Part shown: piece after piece, positions 15,806 through 21,344 of the stretch
Layout: every line of letters starts with the position of its first letter
Position numbering within the stretch: position 1 is the first letter of the stretch
DNA from: Oligoflexia bacterium
GTDB taxonomy: Bacteria; Bdellovibrionota; UBA1018; CAIMNF01
DNA: 21,344 bases
Reading direction: 5' to 3'
Assembly (NCBI GenBank): GCA_903858975.1
Contig: CAIOKW010000169.1
Span: forward strand, 1-21,344
The notes under the pieces: model-generated
Seen by the model: the letters and a program-made list of their open reading frames with translations, nothing else
Databases searched by the model: none
What the model was told of the DNA's origin: nothing
Translations under genes and position numbers: made by a program

Positions 15806-17227
15806 TTAAAACGCATATTTCAACCAACCTCGTAAACGATCATCCCCATCGTAGTGTCCGACCCAACCTTGGGTCGAGCTTGCTAAAATCAAGTCCATTC
15901 CCATTCCTACAGTTAAGTGAGAAGAGGGGATGTAGTGTTCCAAATCCATTGAAGCCAAATGGTTTTGCTGGATGAGATCCTGGATCCAACTCAGATTCCC
16001 TTCGGTCACATCCGAGAAACGCCAGTTCCCGCCCACTTGAATTCCCTGCTTTAAAGGGAACCGAGAAGGAAGATCTACATTTACATCGGGAAGGGTGCTG
16101 GATCGATTAAAGGGTTGCTCGTGAATAAAAATCACCGACCCATCAAATCTAAAATTTTGGGTGAGTTGGGTGCTGGTTCCAGCGCTGATGATGGAGCTTG
16201 GAGTGATGATCGGGTTGAGCCAATTCGCTTGGTTTTCAAATTGGAAGGGTTGCTCGTAACTTGCAGAAAGCCACAGATTCCAATCTTTGTAGGGGCTATC
16301 ATAGCCAAGCTCAAGGGTATTAATATTTCGCATCGGAAACTGGGGACGGATGTTTACATCCAGTTCACCGGAAGTACCTTGAGTGTTTAAAAAGGGTTCC
16401 GCTGCCATTTGCACCATGTTTACAGGAAGCACACCTGAGTTCAGGCTCGCAAAGAATCCGGTCTCAGTTTCATAGCGCGCCTTCAATGCAAAATTTGGAC
16501 GAAGGAGGATGTCTTTCATCTCAGGCATCAAAAGTGAATACTTGATTGTGGTTTGTGCACCAAGAACGGTCAGTTGAGAGGGGAGTGGTTTCCAAAACGG
16601 ATTCGAGGAAACAATGTTGTGATCTTTCTCTGAGGTGGGAGTTCCCATTTCAGGAATGGCGATGGGGGATCCAAAAAGTGCGATCTTTAAGCGTGGAGTC
16701 TCATAAGTCACAAAGAGTCCTGTCATGCCGACCAACTGAGGATGAAGTTCATCCCAGGTAAATCGTGGAGACCAGAGGCTCATCATGCGCCAGGTTTTAT
16801 CGAGTTTCGACCAATCAAAAAGTTTTCTTCCCGCAGTCACTTGAAAATTGCCAAGAAGACCGGGCTGCGTTTGAGTGTAAAGCTCTTGTGGGTTTACACC
16901 GAGATCCGGTTTATTCGTAATGAAGGTGTAGAGAGAGATGTCGCCTTGAGTGTGAAGAATTCGAGAATCTTTTTTTCCTCGGAAAGTAGCATTCACTGTC
17001 GTGGAGTTAGTGCCTCGAGAGTCGGATTGATAAAGGAAGCTTGAAGTATCAAAGCCAATGGTTCCAGTGTAACGGGTATCGCCCGTGAGGGTACCCAGAG
17101 ATTCACTATTCATTCCCGAAAAATCTACATCATTGCTCGCGTAGGATTCGCTTGCGGTGATGAGGGCTGCTATGGCTAATAAAAGCTTTGATTTCATCCT
17201 AATTAGTGTATCTAGTAAAAGGATCAT
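15806..17227 (-). CDS. outer-membrane beta-barrel protein, function unknown
   Basis: A protein of 473 residues if read from 17227, where ATG shares one base with the upstream stop (TAATG), or 463 from the ATG at 17197. The second start gives a classic signal peptide (MKSKLLLAIAALITASESYA), but neither has a good ribosome site, so the choice is open; coupling favours the first. The mature protein alternates hydrophobic and polar residues throughout, with many aromatic girdle residues and strand-turn-strand units (for example TGRKLF-type turns, then RFTWDELHPQLVGMTG and KDWNLWLSASYEQPF). It ends in GWLKYAF, a C-terminal phenylalanine recognised by the BAM complex. This indicates a large barrel of perhaps 16 or more strands. 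No porin or receptor plug signature was recognised. The lipoprotein gene follows directly. Confidence 0.82.
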   Translation of the reverse strand: MILLLDTLIRMKSKLLLAIAALITASESYASNDVDFSGMNSESLGTLTGDTRYTGTIGFDTSSFLYQSDSRGTNSTTVNATFRGKKDSRILHTQGDISLYTFITNKPDLGVNPQELYTQTQPGLLGNFQVTAGRKLFDWSKLDKTWRMMSLWSPRFTWDELHPQLVGMTGLFVTYETPRLKIALFGSPIAIPEMGTPTSEKDHNIVSSNPFWKPLPSQLTVLGAQTTIKYSLLMPEMKDILLRPNFALKARYETETGFFASLNSGVLPVNMVQMAAEPFLNTQGTSGELDVNIRPQFPMRNINTLELGYDSPYKDWNLWLSASYEQPFQFENQANWLNPIITPSSIISAGTSTQLTQNFRFDGSVIFIHEQPFNRSSTLPDVNVDLPSRFPLKQGIQVGGNWRFSDVTEGNLSWIQDLIQQNHLASMDLEHYIPSSHLTVGMGMDLILASSTQGWVGHYDGDDRLRGWLKYAF

Positions 17228-17934
17228 TATTCAAGAACTGTTGAAAAAATTTCAAGTATGTCAGAGCTATACCGTTGTATAAAACTCATCTTTTCTTTCG
17301 ACATCGGATGCGTGAATTGAAGAGAACACGAATGAAGGGCCGGTCTTGAAAAAAGTGTCATGCTCTTGGCATTTCCATATTTTGTATCGCCAATGAGTGG
17401 ATGTTTCATCGCTTGAGCCTGAACTCGAATCTGGTGAGACCTGCCGGTTTCAAGTGTGAATCGAGCAAGAGTGACTGGATCCTTTGAGTGAGGATGAATG
17501 AGTGCCTGAAGTGGTTCTACCCAAAGGGTGGCGCTTTTAGTGTTTCGAGTACCAGATGGAACTACTCGGACTTCGTTCGTGGATTCATTTTTCAGTAAGA
17601 AGTGTTCCCACTTCTGTTTTTGGGTATTCTCAAATTTCCCCCAAAGAATCGCGTGATATTGACGGTCGAGTTCACCTGACTGAAGTTGTTCGGTTAAGCG
17701 CTCAGCGCTTTTTGAGCGTTTCGCCACTACCATGAGTCCACTCGTATTTCGATCTAATCGGTGAATGAGGCCGACATAGTTTCTACCGAAATGGGTACGG
17801 AGAAGGTCAACAAGAGATGGTTCTCCGGAGGAATCTCCTTGTGAAAGGAGTCCTGCACTCTTTGAAAGAACAACGAGGTGTTGATCCTCATAGAGGATTT
17901 CAAACGGAGCGTTTATTTTACTGGAGTCAGCCAT
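17227..17934 (-). CDS. RluA-family RNA pseudouridine synthase
   Basis: The 235-residue enzyme isomerises uridine to pseudouridine in rRNA or tRNA. The catalytic motif GLIHRLDRNTSGLMVVAK contains the active-site D61. Other family blocks are FEILYEDQHLVVLSKSAGLL at the start, LDRQYHAILWG, and TLETGRSHQIRVQAQAMKHPLIGDTKYG near the C-terminus. It lacks an N-terminal S4 RNA-binding domain, like RluA and TruC and unlike RluC or RluD; its short length also fits. The ATG lies 22 bases inside the ilvE end with only AAAAGA before it, so translation is probably coupled. The RNA site modified cannot be predicted from this sequence, so no specific symbol is given. Confidence 0.94.
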   Translation of the reverse strand: MADSSKINAPFEILYEDQHLVVLSKSAGLLSQGDSSGEPSLVDLLRTHFGRNYVGLIHRLDRNTSGLMVVAKRSKSAERLTEQLQSGELDRQYHAILWGKFENTQKQKWEHFLLKNESTNEVRVVPSGTRNTKSATLWVEPLQALIHPHSKDPVTLARFTLETGRSHQIRVQAQAMKHPLIGDTKYGNAKSMTLFSRPALHSCSLQFTHPMSKEKMSFIQRYSSDILEIFSTVLE

Positions 17935-18851
17935 TCTTTTGGAAACTCGCCTTGTAAGTCACCCCGAACGAGAGCCGCGTAAGCTTTTTGGATCTGTTGG
18001 GTAATAGGACCTGGCTTCCCAGCGGCGTCTCCGCGACCAATCTTGCGATCGTCTACTGAGGATACGGGAGTAATCTCAGCAGCGGTTCCGGTGAGGAATA
18101 CTTCATCCGCACAGTAAAGTTCATCCCGAGTAAAGCGTGTTTCAACGAGCGTGAGTCCACGCTTCTTGATCATTTCCATCACGGTATTGCGTGTGACTCC
18201 ATTTAAGATGGAGGTAAGCTGAGTGGTCTTCACGATATTGTGGCGGATGATGAAAAGGTTTTCGCCGGTTCCTTCGGTCATATAGCCTTCGGTATCGAGC
18301 ATGAGGGCTTCATCATAACCTTGGCGAATGGCTTCACTTTTAGAAACCACACCCGTAATGTATGCACCGGTAATTTTTCCTTTAGTCATGGCACTGTTCA
18401 CGTGTGGACGCACGAAAGTAGAGACTTTGAGGCGTGCGCCTTCATTGATGCCTTTATCCCCAAGGTAGCTGCCCCATTCCCAAACGAGGATTGCGAGTTC
18501 TACTTTTGGATTGGCGCCAGGGAAAACACCGAGTGGGCCGTCACCAATGAAAGCCAGTGGACGAACGTAGCATTCTTCAAAGTTATTGGCTTTGCATGCA
18601 TCTACAGCGGCTTGAACCATTTCATCCAAAGTGAAGGGAATTTCAAAGCCCATGATTCTTACTGAATCTTGGAGGCGCTCCATATGTTCACGAAGTCGGA
18701 AGATCGCTCCACCGCCATTTTTTTGTTTGTATGCGCGAATACCTTCAAAGGCACCAGTGCCGTAATGAAGTGCATGGGTAAAGAGGCTAATCTTTGCTTC
18801 TTCCACACCGAGGATTTTCCCATTCAACCAAATCTTGTCGCCACGTGCCAT
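17913..18851 (-). CDS. ilvE: branched-chain amino-acid aminotransferase
   Basis: The 312-residue, fold-type IV PLP enzyme interconverts leucine, isoleucine and valine with their 2-oxo acids using glutamate. Hallmarks: HYGTGAFEGIRAY near 30-41; the PLP lysine K159 in MTKGKITGAY; QGYDEALMLDTEGYMTEGTGENLF with E193; ILNGVTRNTVMEM; and DEVFLTGTAAEITPVSSVDDRKIG at about 249-272. All catalytic positions are present and the length is standard. The ATG at 18851 has AGGGAG eight bases upstream, sitting in the loop of a small inverted repeat. It stands 58 bases after miaA and may have its own leader. No other ilv or leu genes are in the window, so it is separated from the rest of its pathway. Confidence 0.96.
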   Translation of the reverse strand: MARGDKIWLNGKILGVEEAKISLFTHALHYGTGAFEGIRAYKQKNGGGAIFRLREHMERLQDSVRIMGFEIPFTLDEMVQAAVDACKANNFEECYVRPLAFIGDGPLGVFPGANPKVELAILVWEWGSYLGDKGINEGARLKVSTFVRPHVNSAMTKGKITGAYITGVVSKSEAIRQGYDEALMLDTEGYMTEGTGENLFIIRHNIVKTTQLTSILNGVTRNTVMEMIKKRGLTLVETRFTRDELYCADEVFLTGTAAEITPVSSVDDRKIGRGDAAGKPGPITQQIQKAYAALVRGDLQGEFPKEWLTPVK

Positions 18852-18855
18852 ATTC

Positions 18856-18870
18856 AGTTCTCCCTGAACT
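18856..18870 (-). promoter_or_regulatory. small inverted repeat enclosing the ilvE ribosome-binding site
   Basis: On the minus strand AGTTC, AGGGA, GAACT forms a 5-base stem with a 5-base loop, and the loop is the Shine-Dalgarno of ilvE. It lies in the 58-base gap between miaA and ilvE; the rest of that gap holds nothing else I can name. The stem is weak and may be coincidental. Confidence 0.3.
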
Positions 18871-18909
18871 TATTGGATACCTGATAGGAGGTAAAAGATC
18901 CTCTAATCT

Positions 18910-19827
18910 TTACTGATATAGCTTCATCATTTTTTCTGCTAACTCATCTCGATCCTGATCCAGGATAAAGCTTTGATCAGGCTTTAGGTTTCGAAACCAG
19001 GTTCTTTGGTGCTTAGCGAGCTGTCGGTGGGAGAGTTCAATTTCATCAATGAGGCCTTCAATCCCAGGTTTCAATTTTCGGCCCTCGGGCTTTGTGCCAG
19101 CCAGATATTGAAGGACCTGTTCATATCCGACAGCACGCAGGGTTTTTGATTCAGGGTATTTTTGAAGGAGAGCCTGGGTCTCCTCGATGAGGCCCCCTCT
19201 GATCATCTCTTGAATTCGGGTTCGCATCCTTGCCGCCAAAGCCTCTTTATCTCGATCCACCACCCAAAGTTGAAACTGCGGGTTCGGAGCGTCGCTCATC
19301 GAGGACTGGAGCTCAGATGGTTTTTTTCCAGAGAGTCGAAAAATCTCAAGTGCGCGAATGATTCGATAGCGATCTGCGGGGCCCACTTTTTGAGCGTGCG
19401 CGGGATCCGCAAGGAGAAGCTCTTGAAAGAGGATCGAGGTTTCCAGTCCCTCGACTTCGGCTCGAAACTCGGGAGAAGTCTCTGGCGCCTCCCAAAGTCC
19501 TAAGCGAAGGGACTTCAAATAAAATCCGCTTCCTCCGACAATGAGGGCGCGTTTTCCTCGCTGGTGAATCTCATCTAAAACTCGGTTGAAGTCCCGTAGA
19601 AACTGACCCGCGTGATAATTCTGAAGGGGGTGTGCGATATTAATTAAATGGTGGGGGACACGACTAAGATCATCCGCATTTGGTTTGGCCGAGCCAACAT
19701 TAAACTCCTGATAAAAGCAAACGCTGTCCGCATTGATGATCTCGAGTGAGAGCTTCTCTGCGAGTTCGATCGCAAGACTGGACTTACCCACTGCGGTGGG
19801 ACCGGTCAGGATAATCGACTGAACCAT
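18910..19827 (-). CDS. miaA: tRNA dimethylallyltransferase MiaA
   Basis: The 305-residue enzyme transfers the dimethylallyl group to A37 of tRNAs that read codons starting with U, making i6A. The P-loop GPTAVGKS is at 9-16, the catalytic D34 is in INADS, and GSAKP is nearby. VGGSGFYLKSL, DRYRIIRALEIFRLSGKKPSE and the C-terminal RQLAKHQRTWFR are family blocks. Length is standard. The sequence after the catalytic aspartate reads VCFYQEFNVG, slightly unlike the common QVYRGMDIG, but this region varies between species. The ATG lies 22 bases inside the mutL end with AAGGTGG ahead of it. A mutL-miaA pair is found in many bacteria, supporting both calls. Confidence 0.96.
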   Translation of the reverse strand: MVQSIILTGPTAVGKSSLAIELAEKLSLEIINADSVCFYQEFNVGSAKPNADDLSRVPHHLINIAHPLQNYHAGQFLRDFNRVLDEIHQRGKRALIVGGSGFYLKSLRLGLWEAPETSPEFRAEVEGLETSILFQELLLADPAHAQKVGPADRYRIIRALEIFRLSGKKPSELQSSMSDAPNPQFQLWVVDRDKEALAARMRTRIQEMIRGGLIEETQALLQKYPESKTLRAVGYEQVLQYLAGTKPEGRKLKPGIEGLIDEIELSHRQLAKHQRTWFRNLKPDQSFILDQDRDELAEKMMKLYQ

Positions 19828-21344
19828 TCTTCCACCTTCGTCTTTGAGATTTTAATTGAAGTGGGTCGACCGTGGGGGCAATTGCCAGGATGTTCGCAGG
19901 CAAACAATTTCCGGGTAAGATCGATCGCAGATGATTCTGGAATAAAATCTCCTGCCTTAAATGACGAACGACAGGCCTCCATCGCAATCTTCTCAAATAG
20001 GGTTTCATCCCAGGCCAGTTGTTGAGCGTTCACTTCCGTATCTACTAAGCGTTCAAGAAGATTCTTCAGTCGTTCTGCAAGAGAGCGGTTGCCCCATACC
20101 CCAGGGATCGATCGAAAGAGCACAGATTCCTCACCGAAAATCTCAACACTAAAACCCATGGTTTCTAAAAGCGGGAGTTTTTCTCGAAGCATGAGAATTT
20201 TTTCGAGGGGAAGCTTCACCACTTCAGGAACGAGGAGCTCTTGAGTTTCTAGCGTTTCATTTCGAAGAATTCGATTTTTGAGCTTCTCATAGCGAATTCG
20301 TTCATGAGCCGCATGCTGATCAATCAGAGTAAGGGTGTCGTCTTTCTCAAAAACGAAGTAGGTGGAGAAGAGGATTCCACGATAATCCCCGATCGGAGTA
20401 GAATCAATAAAGCTTTCGTTTGAACTCGTCAGTGAAAACGAAGAATCTAAGGGAAGCGTGGGCGTGAAGCCGGGGCTCCAAACGGGATTCCAAGTTGAAT
20501 TCCATGTAGGTGCGCCAATCGGAGGGGATTGGAATCGATCGGAGCCCAAGAGTTGCGTGAAAGCAGCATCACAAAGGGTAAAGATCTTTCGAGAATCTAA
20601 AAAACGAATTTCAGTTTTGCTCGGATGTACGTTCACATCAAGCTCATCACTGGGGAGATTGATCTTCACCACACAAGCCGGAAAATTACCGGGTAAGAAA
20701 GATTGTTTCAGTGGATTTAAAATGGCCATTTGAAGGGTGCGGTCCCGAAGCGCTCGTCCATTTACAATTTGATACATGGAGCGGGTGTGAGGAAAGCTCA
20801 ATCCTTTTAGCCAAATCACCTGAATTCCATAGTGGCCAGGTAGCTCTACTTCTTTTACTTCGTAGGGATTGTCTTCAGAGAGCATTCGAACGGCACGGTC
20901 TTTTAAGCTCTCGGCTGGTAAATTGAGAAGGGTTCGCTCGTCACTTTTTAAAGTAAAGCTGACCTCAGGGTGGGTGAGCGCAAGACGCTCCAAGATTTCC
21001 CGTACAGCACTCGCTTCGGCTCCCGGTGATTTTAAGAATTTGAGACGGGCCGGGACCTGTGAGAAAAGGGAAGCCACTCGAATTCGGGTTCCGTGATTGG
21101 ACCCCAGGAAATTCAGGTTTGCGACTTGATGAGAGGTCACTCTTTCAGAAGCACTCTGAGATAACTTGATTTCAAAGGTCTCGCTCGATTCCTGATTTCG
21201 GGAGGTGATTCCCAATTCAGAAACTGAAGCGATGCTTGGAAGCGCTTCTCCCCTAAATCCAAGAGTCTCTAATTGAGAGAGGTCTTCAAATTCTCGGATC
21301 TTACTGGTCGCATGTCGGCCAATGCAGAGCTCTAAATCTTCGCG
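19806..21344 (-). CDS. mutL: DNA mismatch repair protein MutL, endonuclease type (5' end outside window)
   Basis: The frame is open to the right edge, so the N-terminal part (the first ATP-binding motifs, roughly 70 residues) is missing; 512 residues are visible. The apparent TTG start at 21215 is internal. The GHKL ATPase shows GRHATSKI and GFRGEALPSIASVSEL at visible residues 9-44, then the transducer domain with QVPARLKFLKS and DVNVHPSKTEIRF. A linker of about 50 residues rich in tryptophan, serine and proline follows (WNSTWNPVWSPGF). The C-terminal dimerisation/endonuclease domain has DQHAAHERIRYE (the DQHAx2Ex4E nicking motif), ACRSSFKAGD, CPHGRP and a final FSR. This full set marks a MutL that nicks DNA itself, as in Bacillus or eukaryotic PMS2, rather than one relying on MutH. 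It is followed by miaA in an overlapping arrangement. Confidence 0.97.
   Translation of the reverse strand, partial: REDLELCIGRHATSKIREFEDLSQLETLGFRGEALPSIASVSELGITSRNQESSETFEIKLSQSASERVTSHQVANLNFLGSNHGTRIRVASLFSQVPARLKFLKSPGAEASAVREILERLALTHPEVSFTLKSDERTLLNLPAESLKDRAVRMLSEDNPYEVKEVELPGHYGIQVIWLKGLSFPHTRSMYQIVNGRALRDRTLQMAILNPLKQSFLPGNFPACVVKINLPSDELDVNVHPSKTEIRFLDSRKIFTLCDAAFTQLLGSDRFQSPPIGAPTWNSTWNPVWSPGFTPTLPLDSSFSLTSSNESFIDSTPIGDYRGILFSTYFVFEKDDTLTLIDQHAAHERIRYEKLKNRILRNETLETQELLVPEVVKLPLEKILMLREKLPLLETMGFSVEIFGEESVLFRSIPGVWGNRSLAERLKNLLERLVDTEVNAQQLAWDETLFEKIAMEACRSSFKAGDFIPESSAIDLTRKLFACEHPGNCPHGRPTSIKISKTKVEEWFSRLS

Noticed and set aside
19784..20008. 74-residue minus-strand ORF overlapping the mutL end and miaA start
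   Set aside because: It is a different frame within the MutL C-terminal domain, whose CPHGRP and FxR motifs show the true frame.
21213..21215. TTG at 21215 as the MutL start
   Set aside because: The same frame continues to the window edge and encodes conserved ATPase motifs GRHATSKI and GFRGEAL, so the gene is cut by the window and not started here.

Overview
The window most likely comes from a diderm, predatory-type or Bdellovibrio-like bacterium (phylum Bdellovibrionota, possibly a relative among the former Deltaproteobacteria). This is an inference. It rests on a gliding-motor-like Agl/Glt gene set, an outer-membrane barrel of the myxobacterial/Bdellovibrio type, a moderate base composition and very tight gene packing. 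No rRNA, tRNA, CRISPR array, insertion sequence or phage gene was seen. Nearly every base is coding, and the largest gap is 200 bases (10546-10745).

Left edge (1-772, plus strand): the possible tail of an upstream gene, then a complete OmpR/PhoB-type response regulator. The regulator runs tail-to-tail into the next gene, and the two stop codons share the palindrome TTAA.

Central operon (10545 down to 769, minus strand): ten genes with ATGA overlaps or gaps of at most 13 bases, behind one recognisable sigma70-type promoter. In transcription order they are: a membrane-anchored protein of unknown function with six periplasmic cysteines; an ExbB/TolQ-type proton-channel subunit; two dissimilar ExbD/TolR subunits; a 1023-residue secreted TPR-like solenoid; an 85-residue secreted basic protein; a single-pass protein with the AgmX/PglI (GltG/GltJ) C-terminal domain; a second secreted TPR protein; a cytoplasmic GYF_2 protein with a PilZ-like tail; and an outer-membrane beta-barrel. 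One TolQ-like plus two TolR-like subunits, periplasmic TPR proteins, an AgmX/PglI protein and a barrel is the composition of the trans-envelope Agl/Glt (gliding) and Nfs (spore coat) machines of Myxococcus. Here the machine is compact. The GYF module is a separate cytoplasmic protein, and the first gene has no counterpart I recognise. This is the best candidate in the window for an under-described system: an inner-membrane motor linked through the periplasm to the surface.

Right-hand operon (21344 down to 10746, minus strand): mutL (5' end outside the window), miaA, ilvE, an RluA-family pseudouridine synthase, an outer-membrane barrel of unknown function, a large lipoprotein with EF-hand-like loops, mnmC and a family-2 glycosyltransferase. 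Most junctions overlap by 1-22 bases. The set mixes DNA mismatch repair, modification of tRNA (miaA, mnmC) and RNA (rluA-type), branched-chain amino-acid metabolism and envelope functions. The mutL-miaA pairing is a widely conserved gene order. MutL carries the complete set of endonuclease motifs, so this bacterium probably does methyl-independent mismatch repair.
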